Source: Amyloporia xantha (taxonomy: Eukaryota > Basidiomycota > Agaricomycetes > Polyporales > Adustoporiaceae). Taken from it: 64,000 nucleotides of DNA. Positions 10,110-20,618 of this stretch are shown in pieces. The DNA lies in assembly GCA_036971615.1 (NCBI GenBank), contig JAYKKR010000019.1, positions 1 to 64,000 of the forward strand, in the 5' to 3' direction. The notes under the pieces are model-generated. The model did no database searches. It saw only the letters and a program-made list of their open reading frames with translations, and was not told the origin of the DNA. Numbering within the stretch: the first letter of the stretch is position 1; each line of letters starts with the position of its first letter. A program made the position numbers and the translations under genes.

Positions 10110-10174
10110 AGGGCCTGATGAGTCTATAAAAGACGAAATGGGTCGGTGTTGGATCCCCAGCACCTCATTGCCTT
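10110..10174 (+). ncRNA. Hammerhead ribozyme (c2)
   Basis: CTGATGA at 10115-10121, stem II GTCT/AGAC with loop ATAAA, GAAA at 10135-10138, stem III with GGTGTTG/CAGCACC, predicted cleavage after 10169 (ATT). Stem I pairs AGGGC (10110-10114) with GCCTT (10170-10174). Compared with c1 the stem I partner changed from GCCCA to GCCTT and keeps pairing through a G-U and an A-U. Confidence 0.85.
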
Positions 10175-10269
10175 GCTCTGTCTCCCGCTCCTCAGCAACT
10201 TCCTCCGCTAAGGTCGCCTTCGGCTCCCATAGCTCCGTCGTCGCTTCGTCGCTCCACCACCTAACCTAA

Positions 10270-10905
10270 GATACGCTAAACGTGTTAAAATAAGGCGGTT
10301 GGAGGACCGTCCTTATGGTGGCTGTCTGCTTTCGGGGTTTCCTGCCCTGACCACCCGCGCCTGAACGATCACGCCATATAAAGCCGTGCGGAGGTTCACT
10401 GTTTTGGGTAAACCGAAACATATCTTCGTGCGCCGCTAGTAGCTTGTGGTGTAAAAACCCTTTGCGAACGTGTGTACACGTGACGAAAAGCGGTGTCCCT
10501 TAGTAAAGGACCTAACTGGACAATAGTTCAGCCGTGAAGTAGGCTCGTTAGTCTCTTGTTGGTCCACCCTTAGTAAAGGTGGTTCGCAGTGGCACTAGCC
10601 GCGCCAGCAGTCGTGGCCCCTTAGTGAAGGGCATTAAACCGGCAGTAGCTGGGCGACCTCTGTGAGCAGAGTTTCTTGCGGTCTGCACACCCGAAAGGGA
10701 TCTGTTCACGCGCAAAATACACGGAGATTACTTGTATGGTAACCGCGGTATGCCTAGCTTCTCAACGATAATCCGCCAGTTTGCACAAGAAGCTGGTGGT
10801 AGGATGGAGCAAAGCCGTATCCTTGCCTCAGCAACTTCCTCCGCTAAGGTCGCCTTCGGCTCCCATAGCTCCGTCGTCGCTTCGTCGCTCCACCACCTAA
10901 CCTGA
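10270..10905 (+). mobile_element. Internally deleted element derivative, copy c5
   Basis: Positions 10270-10825 match the 5' UTR of c3 from about 11568 to 12095, ending at GTATCCTTG. They are fused directly to the last 80 bp of the element (10826-10905, CCTCAGCAAC to CCTAACCTGA). All coding sequence and the hammerhead are missing. The junction lacks GT-AG splice signals, so a template jump during reverse transcription is more likely than splicing. It still ends in the telomere-like 3' terminus and sits in the array like a normal insertion. Confidence 0.8.
10495..10632 (+). ncRNA. Three hairpins with a common 9-nt loop in the 5' UTR (c5)
   Basis: Stems differ while the loop stays CTTAGTRAA: GTCC/GGAC at 10495-10511, CCACC/GGTGG at 10564-10582, GCCC/GGGC at 10616-10632. 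Varied but always complementary stems around a fixed loop point to a real RNA structure. Family unknown. Confidence 0.6.
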
Positions 10906-11788
10906 AGACCCACGCGGGAATTGTAAGTTATGTGCAGGGTCTAGGTGGCCGTTACTCGCCTCTGTGACGGGGGGGTCCCTTACTGCTCCTGTAGCATTGG
11001 GTGGTAAGGTGCCGGGTTTCCTTCTGGCTTACTCCCTCCTTGAACAAGTGAGCTGCACCTCTGTCGATGCATCCGCTTCAGGTACGTGGGTCATTTGGGT
11101 TAGTACGGTAGCCTGTCACACAGGCCGATGGGGACTCCGGTCTTCATTGTATCTCCCGTGCTAGTCAGCGCGGCAGCTGGCAACATGTCCAAATTGTTCT
11201 GGGAAGCCCTAAAGGCTTTGGTACCGCCACTAGGGCGCAAGCCCTAGCGTGTATTCGCCTCTTACTCTGTCCTTAGTAGCCTGTCGAAGCGGTCTTAGGA
11301 CCTGCGGGGTGAACCGGCGGTTAAAGCGCGCACTTTGATGGCACCGGTGTGAACCGGGTACGGTAATAATCCAAAGTATGAGCGATGGCGCGCCTTCTGG
11401 GTGTATACCCTGGGACGTTCGAAGCGAAATGGGTAATCAGCAGCCAACCAGCCTGGCGCGTTCATTCGCGTCGGGGTGAGGGGTTCAACGACTAGATGGA
11501 TGTGGGCTTTGGGTTCCTGCCCTTGGCTTAAGATATAGTCTATATAGCAGCGAAAGCTGTGGTGGTATGCTAAACACGATAAAACGGTGGCGTTTGCGTC
11601 GCGTCACCGGGGGCTGTCCGCTTATGGGGTTTCTGCCCTGTCCCCTCGTGCCTGAACAACCACGCTGTATAAAGCCGCACGGAGGTTCACTGTTTTGGGT
11701 GAATCCGAAACATATCTTCGTGCGCCGGTAGTAGCTTGTGGTGTAACAGCCCTTTGCGAATCCGTGTCCACGTGACGAAAAGGTGGTG

Positions 11789-11930
11789 GCCCCTTAGCGA
11801 AGGGTCTTAAATGGGAAGTGTCCCAGCACAGCCGAAGTAGGTCCGTAAAACCTTTGTTGGTCTCCCCTTAGTGAAGGGAGTTCGCAGTGACACTAGTCAC
11901 GCCAGCAGTTGTGGCCCCTTAGTGAAGGGC
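11789..11930 (+). ncRNA. Three hairpins with a common 9-nt loop in the 5' UTR (c3)
   Basis: Stem GCCC/GGGT with loop CTTAGCGAA at 11789-11805, stem CTCCC/GGGAG with loop CTTAGTGAA at 11862-11880, and stem GCCC/GGGC with loop CTTAGTGAA at 11914-11930. The spacings (73 and 52 nt) match those in c5 (69 and 52). The second hairpin has CTCCC/GGGAG here against CCACC/GGTGG in c5, a compensated change. It may be a translation or packaging element (inference). Confidence 0.65.
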
Positions 11931-12141
11931 ATTAAACCGGCAGTAGCTGGGCAACCTTGTAGGTGGGATTTCCTGAGTTGTATGCGCTCAGAATACACGG
12001 AGATGACTTGTACAGTAACCGCGGCATGCCTAGCTTCTCAACGTTGACCCGCCTGTGCAAGCAGGTGGTGAGGATGGAGCAAAGCCGTATCCTTGTCACC
12101 ACCAACGACGCACCCCCCGTTAAGTTCTTACATTTTTCACA

Positions 12142-13336
12142 ATGTCTTCATTCAACTTCTCCGTTGGAACCCCAGCCTTCCTCCGCGCCGTCTCACCTCT
12201 CGCAGAAGCTTCTCGCATCAGCAATGTGGCGGCGCAGTCAGGCGAGGAGAGTAACACCTCCTTGCTATACGGCCGTCACACGGCGATTCTCGCGGCCAAC
12301 ACGGTCGATGAAGTCGTCTCCATGGTGTCTCCGGACTACCGTGACGTTCTCCGCGGCCCGCTCCTTGAGCTCGCCAAAACCGTCAGCAAGTGCTGTTCGG
12401 CGCGGTCCACTCTAGCAAAGTGGGAGCACCACAAGAGTGCCGGAACGTACCCTCAGCACCTCCGCGTCGCAAAGCCCGACCTTCAGCTCACGAAGGAGTA
12501 TTCGGATTCGACAGGTGCCGCCGAGCACAAGAAGAAAATCTCAGACGACTGGGATAAGTATTTGAGCGGTACTTTGGAGGAGTCGATCCGGGCGAAGCGG
12601 GACGACGTAGCTCATTTAGAGGGACTTTTGGGTCGAGATGTGTTGTTCCAACAGCTCGACAATATCGTTAAGCATCGGTGGCAGGTGGTGAAGACACAGG
12701 CCCTAGTACCGAAGCTCGTTGCTGCGCCCAACGACCCGAACGAGACAGTCGTCGACGGCTGGGAGGTGTCGCCTGTAGCAGTCGCCGCCTATCACGCCTG
12801 TCGAGAAGACCTGTCGGTCTTCGTCTTGCGCATCCAGCGGCTCGTCGAGAGTCGCGATGCCGCGTCTCGCCTCAAGCAAGACGCCAAGAAGGAGATCGCT
12901 GCTGCCGCCGACGTCGAAATGGTCGATGTCTCAGACAACGCCGTCGCTGGTCCTGGGCCCTCTACTATGGCCCTGATCAACAAAGCAGTCGACGCGCGGT
13001 ATCACAAGCTCGCGGACAAACTCTCAAAAGAGTATGCGGCTAAGCAGAAGGTAAGTCCAGGCCCTTCGCTTGGCACCAAAGCTTATACGCTAATGTCGTA
13101 CCTAGAAGAATGGCGGGTCGACTCAGTCCAAGGGCAAAGGGAAGGAACTCCCTCGTCCCCCGGAGGTAAAAAGGTATATTCCTCCTCCGCCCCGAAGTCG
13201 TCAAAGAAGCGCGACTCAGGGTTCTCTCAGCAGAAAGGCCAAGGCCATTCGCGCGGCGGGAGGGGTAAAGGCTCACCAGAAGAAGGAGCAGGCGAAGGAA
13301 AAGAAGGGGCGGGGAGGAAAGAAGGGTGGCAAGTAA
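12142..13336 (+). CDS. Element ORF1 protein, 379 aa, spliced (c3)
   Basis: Start ATG at 12142. Exon 1 is 12142-13050 (303 codons), exon 2 is 13106-13336, ending in TAA. Exon 1 encodes a helical, partly coiled-coil protein without a recognised domain. Exon 2 encodes a very basic tail (STQSKGKGKELPRPP to KEKKGRGGKKGGK) fit for RNA or nucleic-acid binding. Support for the spliced frame comes from copy c4. Over the 72 codons after the intron the two copies differ by only two amino acids in this frame (a Pro/Thr and a Gly/Ser), with about ten silent codon changes. The unspliced frame would differ at about 16 positions. So this frame has been under purifying selection. Confidence 0.8.
13051..13105 (+). 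other. 55-nt spliceosomal intron in element ORF1 (c3)
   Basis: Donor GTAAGT at 13051, branch-like CTAAT at 13090-13094, acceptor TAG at 13103-13105, phase 0. Its length is not a multiple of three, so splicing moves translation into the ORF1 tail frame. Retention keeps the frame that becomes the reverse transcriptase. Introns retained in genomic copies are a known peculiarity of Penelope-like elements. Confidence 0.8.
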
Positions 13337-15702
13337 GCGCGTACTATAACGATCAAACATCGTTTACGCCGTTGTCAGAGGGCGAGGCTTTGTCTCGGAC
13401 ATTTATATATCAGTATGGACGTCCCTCTTCTCTCCCGGACTGGCTGCTTTCAGTCCCGCATCCTGTGGCCGTATCGTGTGTACTTTTAAATACTCCAGTT
13501 GATGTTCTGCGAGCTTCCCAATTTAAAAGTTACGTTCATCTGTCCACCGGTGTCTCTGTCCCCCGTGAGATACAATATCAGTTAAGTATAGGCATGAAAT
13601 TCATGTTCTATTCGCCGTACAATCGTGAACTCATACGCGATGCATGGCGAGAATTTAATCGTCGTATTCATTGGCGACTATTCTTTCACTTGACCGATCA
13701 AAATCAGTGGTTTGATCCTGAGTATGAGGTGAAATCCGAGCATCGCGCGAAGAGAGTACCTCAACTACCGCACTATATCGAACAAGGACTTCTCAAAGGC
13801 AGGCTGTTCGTTAACAAAACGCTAGCCAATATGCCAGAGTCGCTGGAGTCGGAAGACCACCTTAAGCCGCTCGGTCCGAATCTCCGCCAAGTTCGAGATT
13901 TCTTGAAGGCTCACGATTATATTGTGACGCCTACAGACAAGAATCTGGGAATTGCGGTGTCAGAGCGCACCTGGATCATCTCCCAAACCTTGGAGGTGCT
14001 GTCAAATGCTAAGGACTATCGACGCCTTAACAGATTAACAGCCAACGAAATCCTTCGAGTAAAATGTGCAGAAATGAATGAGATAGCAGACTTAACTGAG
14101 GTCTACTTAACTCTTGAGGAGCCGTTTAACCTGTCAGACTTTTTGCGGTCTAAGATAACACCGGCAGGTTCGAGTAACCATCATATACCTATATTCTACG
14201 GTATACCTAAAATTCACAAATACCCTGTGAAGTTTAGACCGATAATTCCATGTCACTCGGCCATTCAAAACCCTGCGGCTAAATTCGTTTCTAAAAAGCT
14301 CAAACCGATTGTCGAATCGGCGCCAACCATTTTACATGGTACCAAACACTTGGCGATAAAATTGAGTCAACTGAAGTTGCGTCGAGATCGTCGCTGGTAC
14401 ATTGTTACTGGCGACGTCGTCGCGTTCTACCCAAACATTCCTTTAGACAAATGTCTGAATATTGTTAACGAGCTTTATCTCGAACACTATTGGAGTGCGG
14501 ATCCCGAACGCGGCGGTGCGAATCATGCTAAGAAGGTCCAAGAAATCTTCAAACGCTGTCTCGAGGTCGGCAACACTCAGTTGCTTACACAGTTTCAAGG
14601 TGTTCTATATGAGCAATTGCGCGGCCTAGCAATGGGCGTAGCGGACTCGCCGGATCTAGCTAACTTGTATGGTTGGTGGTTCGAGCGCAAATGCGATATT
14701 ATGAATAACGACCTAGTTCCTTTCTATGGTCGTTACATCGATGATTGTTTAGCAATTGTCTACGCTTCTAGTGAACAAGAAGCGTTGGACATTATTTCTT
14801 ACAATATACACTTCGATGGCTGTGTTATTGAGTGGAATGTGTCGCATAGGTCTCAGGTGTTCCTGGACATGACGCTCTACAAAGATGAATTTGATAGATT
14901 GCAGCACATGCCATACCGCAAAGCGGCATCCCACCAAGAAAGGATTCCATGGATATCTCATCACCCACTCGACGTTAAGAGGGGTACCTTTATAGGAGAG
15001 ATGTCACGGCTTGCCACCCTGAGTAGTACTAAGCATACTTACTTACAGGCCATGCAAGGCTTGGTCGCCTTGTACATGTGCAGGGGGTATCCCGAACAAC
15101 TCGTGACTCATTGGCTGAAGAATAACATCTCAGAACGATGGGAAAAACGGCTCAGTGTTCCGCGTGACGGCGGAGAGCCTAAGGCGTCGCAAGGCGTTCT
15201 TGTACTAAAGTCTGAGTTTAACGAGGCATGGAACTACTTTCAAGCGAAAGAGCTTGGAGACGTCATCACAGGATATTGGCGTGAGTGGTGCACCCGCGCC
15301 GCCACAGGGGACTGGTCACCAGAATACCCGTACGAAGACGACATGTCGGGCAGAGCCTCATTCGACGCGGCGTTGAAATTCCGTAGTTGGCATGTGGGCG
15401 ATGAAACCCAATTTGTTGATATTCGTAAGACCGATATCCTAGACCGTCGCTGGTTAGTGTCTCGTAAAAGAACACGAAACCTAGCCGACATCGCAAGTGT
15501 CTGGAAAAAGATGATTCTCGAAAAGCTGGACGAGCGTGTCGTCAACGAACAATCTGCGGACAGTTCGTCAATGGCGGCACCTAGTGTTCAAGGCGGCTCG
15601 CAGTTGCCCTTCAGTCAGCCGGAGGAAGTCTCTGGGGTTTCTGACGAAGATACCATATATCTGCACCGTCACTCGCCGGACCCATTTGGGTGGGCGCATT
15701 AG
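13337..15702 (+). CDS. Penelope-like reverse transcriptase without endonuclease (c3)
   Basis: Copies element RNA onto chromosome ends (family role). The open frame is continuous from 12142 in unspliced RNA (1186 codons in all). The conserved RT part begins near 13337 (VSAYYND) and has no ATG there; the first in-frame ATG is near 13594. RT motifs: DKNLG near 13937, PKIHK near 14206, DVVAFYPNIPL near 14411, LRGLAMGVADSPDL near 14620 and the catalytic YIDD near 14734. An approximately 220-residue C-terminal region ends in PDPFGWAH. No GIY-YIG endonuclease is present, as in Coprina and Athena elements. The frame is -1 relative to the ORF1 tail, so expression needs intron retention, -1 frameshifting or re-initiation. 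Confidence 0.88.
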
Positions 15703-16690
15703 TACCTGCGTTGGTGAAAACTGTAGCCAGCGTGTGGGAGGATGTGTCTGCTAGCGAGTCAGCCAGCATGTGGCTTTTATTTGTTATACTCTGGAGACTA
15801 TTCTGTTTCGCCCGTCGGCGGTCTCCTTTACATTCTCAGAAGTGCGGAGGGCGCATAACTGGGCCTGTGCCTCTCACTGGCGGTGCCGCTTGCGGATGTC
15901 TCTGATGCATGGGGGGAGGGTACCACGACTACTCTTATGGATGAACTGACCCTGTGCGGCAGTCCTGCGACCGTTGTATAACTGATAATTTCATGTGCTG
16001 TAACTGGCAGCCCGCGATTCGAATGGTAGTTCCTCACGAGCTCTGATTCAGTATCTTTCAGCTGTTTCGGAAGGGAGGAGATCAGCAACTCTTTCGCTAC
16101 CTCACTTGCAATATCTTGTAAGTACTACGGTTTCTGTGTACACCGCAGACGGTATTAACCGAGGCGTTTTACCTAATTTAACCTAACCAGAACCTAACCT
16201 AACCGTATGTACATTCCTTAATCGGAAATACAATATCGCTGACTAATTGATGTCATATCAAAATAGTAACCTAACCGAACCTAACCTAACGGACCTAACG
16301 GTCCGGGCCAGGTGCGTAGTCCTTAATGCAATTAGCGCCGGGGTAACGTGACACAGTCACGTGACATGGGGCGTCTAATATACGCGCTCGATGATGTCAT
16401 GTTCCAGGTCCGCCTGGGCCATGACGTCAGGGGTGGCACATGTGATTGCATGAATCACATGCACCGGCTTGGCTACTTCGGTGACTCCTCGGACCGGCGG
16501 AACGCCGACGGAATGACGTCACTCCTAATAATAGGAGACAGGTCTAGACAATGACATCATAGTCCGAGTCCACCCGATAGCGGGATAATGCTATTGGCTC
16601 GGTCTCGTCGGCAACTATTAATAAGATATTATGCCGTCGTACGATTCTCAAAGTCGTACGATGCGGGGTATTTCTCGCTTACCAAGATAG

Positions 16691-16755
16691 AGGGCCTGAT
16701 GAGTCTATAAAAGACGAAATGGGTCGGTGTTGGATCCCCAGCACCTCATTGCCTT
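16691..16755 (+). ncRNA. Hammerhead ribozyme (c3)
   Basis: CTGATGA at 16696-16702, stem II GTCT/AGAC, GAAA at 16716-16719, stem III with GGTGTTG/CAGCACC, predicted cleavage after 16750. Stem I is AGGGC (16691-16695) with GCCTT (16751-16755). It is identical to c2 in the core. Confidence 0.85.
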
Positions 16756-16850
16756 GCTCTGTCTCCCGCTCCTCAGCAACTTCCTCCGCTAAGGTCGCCT
16801 TCGGCTCCCATAGCTCCGTCGTCGCTTCGTCGCTCCACCACCTAACCTAA

Positions 16851-17069
16851 TCGACTCAGTCCAAGGGCAAAGGGAAGGAACTCCCTCGTCCCCCGGAGGT
16901 AAAAAGGTACATCCCTCCTCCGACTCGTTCGCGCCAAAGAAGCGCAACTCAGTCATCCCTAAGCAGAAAGGCCAAGGCAATTCGCGCGGCGGGTGGGGTA
17001 AAGGCTCATCAAAAGAAGGAGCAGGCGAAGGAAAAGAAGGGGCGGGGAGGAAAGAAGGGTGGCAAGTAA
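16851..17069 (+). pseudogene. ORF1 C-terminal fragment (c4)
   Basis: The frame of the spliced ORF1 tail, ending in GRGGKKGGK and TAA at 17067-17069. It is nearly identical in protein sequence to c3 despite many silent differences, which is the main evidence for the spliced gene model of ORF1. Confidence 0.75.
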
Positions 17070-19434
17070 GCGCGTACTATAACGATAATACATCGTTTAC
17101 GCCGTTGTCAGAGAGCGAGGCTCTCTCGAGGACTTTTTCGTATCAGTATGGTCGTCCCTCTTCTCTCCCGGACTGGTTGCTTTCAGTCCCGCATCCTGTG
17201 GCTGTATCATGTGTACTTTTAAATACTCCAGTAGATGTTCTGCGAGCTTCCCAATTTAAAAGTTATGTTCATCTGTCCACCGGTGTCTCTGTCCCCCGTG
17301 AGATACAATATCAGTTGAGTATAGGCATGAAGTTCATGTTCTATGCGCCGTATAATCGTGAACTCATACGCGAAGCATGGCGTGAATTCAATCGTCGCAT
17401 TCATTGGCGATTGTTCTTTCACTTGACCGATCAAAATCAGTGGTTTGATCCAGAGTACGAGGTTAAATCTGAGCGTAAAGCTAAGAGAATGCCCGCACTA
17501 CCGCACTACATCGAACAAGGCCTTCTCAAAGGCAGGCTGTTCGTTAACAAAACGCTAGCCAATATGCCAGAGTCGCTAGAGTCGGAAGACCACCTTAAGC
17601 CGCTCGGTCCGAACCTCCGCCAAGTTCGAGATTTCTTGAAGGCTCACGACTACATTGTGACGCCTACAGACAAGAATCTGGGAATCGCGGTGTCAGAGCG
17701 CACCTGGATCATCTCTCAAACCTTGGAGGTGCTGTCAAATGCTAAGGATTATCGACGCCTTAACAGATTAGCAGCCAACGAAATCCTCCGAGTAAAATGT
17801 GCAGAAATGAATGCGTTGGCAGACTTAACTGAGGTCTACCTTACGCTTGAGGAGCCGTTTAACCTGTCGGACTTTTTGCGGTCTAAGATAACACCAGCAG
17901 GTTCGAGTAACCATCATATACCTGTATTTTACGGTATACCTAAAATTCACAAATACCCTGTGAAGTTTAGGCCGATAATTCCATGTCACTCGGCCGTTCA
18001 AAATCCTGCGGCTAAATTCGTTTCTAAAAACTCAAACCGATTGTCGAATCGGCGCCAACCATTTTACATGGTACCAAACACTTGGCGATAAAATTGAGTC
18101 AGTTGAAGTTGCGTCGAGATCGTCGCTGGTACATTGTTACCGGCGACGTCGTCGCGTTCTACCCAAACATTCCCCTGGACAAATGTCTAGAAATCGTGAA
18201 CGAGCTCTACCTCGAACACTATTGGAGTGCGGATCCGGAACGTGGCGGAGCAGATCATGCAGCGAAGGTTCGAGAGATCTTTCGTCGCTGTCTCGAGGTT
18301 GGCAACACTAAACTGCTTACACAGTTTCAAGGTGTTCTATATGAACAATTGCGTGGCCTAGCAATGGGCGTAGCGGATTCACCGGATCTAGCAAACCTGT
18401 ATGGTTGGTGGTTCGAGCGCAAATGTGATATTATGAATAACGATCTAGTTCCTTTCTATGGTCGTTACATCGATGATTGTTTAGCAATTGTCTACGCTTC
18501 TAGTGAACAAGAAGCGTTAGATATTATTTCTTACAATATACACTTCGATGGCTGTGTAATTGAGTGGAACGTTTCGCATCGGTCTCAGGTGTTCCTGGAC
18601 ATGACGCTCTACAAAGACGAATTTGATAGGTTGCAGCACATGCCATACCGCAAAGCAGCGTCCCACCAAGAAAGAATTCCATGGATATCTCATCACCCAC
18701 TCGACGTAAAGAGGGGTACCTTTATAGGAGAGATGTCGCGGCTTGCCACCCTGAGTAGTACTAAGCATACTTACTTACAGGCCATGCAAGGCTTGGTCGC
18801 CTTGTACATGTGCAGGGGGTATCCCGAACAACTCGTGACTCATTGGCTGAAGAATAACATCTCAGAACGATGGGAAAAACGGCTCAGTGTACCGCGTGAC
18901 GGCGGTGAGCCTAAGGCGTCGCAAGGCGTTCTTGTACTAAAGTCAGAGTTTAACGAGGCATGGAACTACTTTCAAGCGAAAGAGCTTGGAGACGTCATCA
19001 CAGGATATTGGCGTGAGTGGTGCACCCGCGCCGCCACAGGGGACTGGTCACCAGAATACCCGTACGAAGACGATATGTCGGGCAGAGCCTCATTCGACGC
19101 GGCGTTGAAATTCCGCAGTTGGCATGTGGGCGAGGAAACCCAATTTGTTGACATTCGTAAGACCGATATCCTAGACCGTCGCTGGTTAGTGTCTCGTAAA
19201 AGAACACGAAACCTAGCCGACATCGCAAGTGTCTGGAAAAAGATGATTCTCGAAAAGCTGGACGAGCGCGTAGTCAACGAACAATCTGCGGAGAGTTCGT
19301 CAATGGCTGCGCCTAGTGTTCAAGGCGGTTCGCAGTTGCCGTTTAGTCAGCCGGGGGAAGCCCCTGGGGTTTCTGACGACGATACGATTTACCTGCACCG
19401 CCACTCGCCGGACCCATTTGGGTGGGCGCATTAG
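17070..19434 (+). pseudogene. Penelope-like reverse transcriptase with one frameshift (c4)
   Basis: Open frame to 18091, then a 1-nt deletion at the A run near 18028 (AAAAAC where c3 has AAAAAGC), continuing in another frame to 19434. All RT motifs including YIDD are intact on either side. Differences from c3 are mostly silent, with a local cluster of replacements around 18190-18310. The same deletion in c1 implies a common defective ancestor or exchange between ends. Confidence 0.88.
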
Positions 19435-20423
19435 TACCTGCGTTGGTGAAAACTGTAGCCAGCGTGTGGGAGGGTGTGTCTGCTAGCGAGTCAGTCAGCA
19501 TGTGGCTTTTATTTGTTATACTCTGGAGACTATTCTGTCGCCCGTTGGCGGTCTCCTTTACATTCTCAGAAGTGTGGAAGGCGCATAACTGGGCCTGTGC
19601 CTCTCAGGGGAGGTGCCACTTCGGTGGAGTTGCCTTTGATGCATGGGGGGAGGGTACTACGACTACTCTTATGGATGAACTGACCCTGCGCGGCAGTCCT
19701 GCGACCGTTGTATAACTGATAATTTCATGTGCTGTAGCTGGCAGCCCGCGATTCGAATGGTAGTTCCTCACGAGCTCTGATTCAGTGTCTTTCAGCTGTT
19801 TCGGAAGGGGGGAGATCAGCAACTCTTTCGCAACCTCACTTGCAATATCTTGTAAGTACTACGGTTTCTGTGTACACCGCAGACGGTATTAACCGAGGTG
19901 TTTTACCTAATTTAACCTAACCAGAACCTAACCTAACCGTATGTACATTCCTTAATCGGAAATACAATATTGCTGACTAATTGATGTCATATCAAAATAG
20001 TAACCTAACCGAACCTAACCTAACGGACCTAACGGTCCGGGCCAGGTGCGTAGTCCTTAATGCAATTAGCGCCGGGGTAACGTGACTTCGTCACGTGACA
20101 TGGGGCGTCTAATATACGCGCTCGATGATGTCATGTTCCAGGCCCGCCTGGGCCATGACGTCAGGGTGGCACATGTGATTGCATGAATCACATGCACCGG
20201 CTCGGCTACTTCGGTGACTCTTCGGACCGGCGGAACGCCGACGGAATGACGTCACTCCTAATAATAGGAGACAGGTCTAGACAATGACATCATAGTCCGA
20301 GTCCACCCGATAGCGGGATAATGCTATTGGCTCGGTCTCGTCGGCAACTATTAATAAGATATTATGCCGTCGTACGATTCTCAAAGTCGTACGATGCGAG
20401 GTATTTCTCGCTTACCAAGATAG

Positions 20424-20488
20424 AGGGCCTGATGAGTCTATAAAAGACGAAATGGGTCGGTGTTGGATCCCCAGCACCTCATTGCCTT
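20424..20488 (+). ncRNA. Hammerhead ribozyme (c4)
   Basis: CTGATGA at 20429-20435, stem II GTCT/AGAC, GAAA, stem III with GGTGTTG/CAGCACC, predicted cleavage after 20483. Stem I is AGGGC (20424-20428) with GCCTT (20484-20488). Confidence 0.85.
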
Positions 20489-20593
20489 GCTCTGTCTCCC
20501 GCTCCTCAGCAACATCCTCCGCTAAGGTCGCCTTCGGCTCCCATAGCTCCGTCGTCGCTTCGTCGCTCCACCACCTAACCTAACCTAACCTAA

Positions 20594-20618
20594 CCCAGTT
20601 ACGAAAACCCTATATAAT
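20594..20618 (+). repeat. 25-bp terminal motif of unit B (copy 3, remnant)
   Basis: Exactly the 25 bp found at the right edges of B1 and B2, here alone between the CCTAA tract of c4 and unique DNA. It is best read as a unit B insertion truncated to its last 25 bp, and it marks the innermost subtelomeric junction. Confidence 0.8.

Larger units (their letters stand above)
8542..10269 (+). mobile_element. Coprina-type Penelope-like element, copy c2 (strongly 5' truncated)
   Basis: Retains only the last part of the RT protein, the full 3' UTR and the CCTAACCTAA end at 10260-10269. Its left boundary is unit B2 and its right boundary is the internally deleted copy c5. The 3' UTR closely matches c3 and c4, with internal telomere-like repeats at about 9590-9720. 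Confidence 0.88.
10906..16850 (+). mobile_element. Coprina-type Penelope-like element, near-complete copy c3
   Basis: About 5.9 kb. It has a 5' UTR of about 1.2 kb (10906-12141), ORF1 with an intron, an RT frame to 15702, an approximately 1.15-kb 3' UTR, a hammerhead ribozyme and the CCTAACCTAA terminus at 16841-16850. It is flanked head-to-tail by c5 and c4. It is the only copy with an unbroken RT frame and is the best candidate for an active element. Whether the left end is the true 5' end cannot be told, as no other copy reaches it. Confidence 0.9.
16851..20593 (+). mobile_element. Coprina-type Penelope-like element, copy c4 (5' truncated in ORF1)
   Basis: Begins inside the ORF1 tail (TCGACTCAGTCC, matching 13117 in c3) immediately after the CCTAACCTAA of c3. 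It carries the ORF1 end, a frameshifted RT, the whole 3' UTR and a longer terminal tract of four CCTAA units (20575-20593). It is the innermost coding copy, next to the 25-bp B remnant and then unique chromosomal DNA. Confidence 0.88.

Noticed and set aside
10815..10840. The c5 junction as a spliced-out intron
   Set aside because: The missing segment starts TCACCAC and ends GCT in c3, with no GT-AG or GC-AG borders, and would be nearly 5 kb.
12142..15702. A single 1186-aa fusion protein as the main product of the element
   Set aside because: The frame is open, but comparison of c3 with c4 shows that the linker between ORF1 and RT is selected in the other (spliced) frame. The fusion is kept only as a possible unspliced product.
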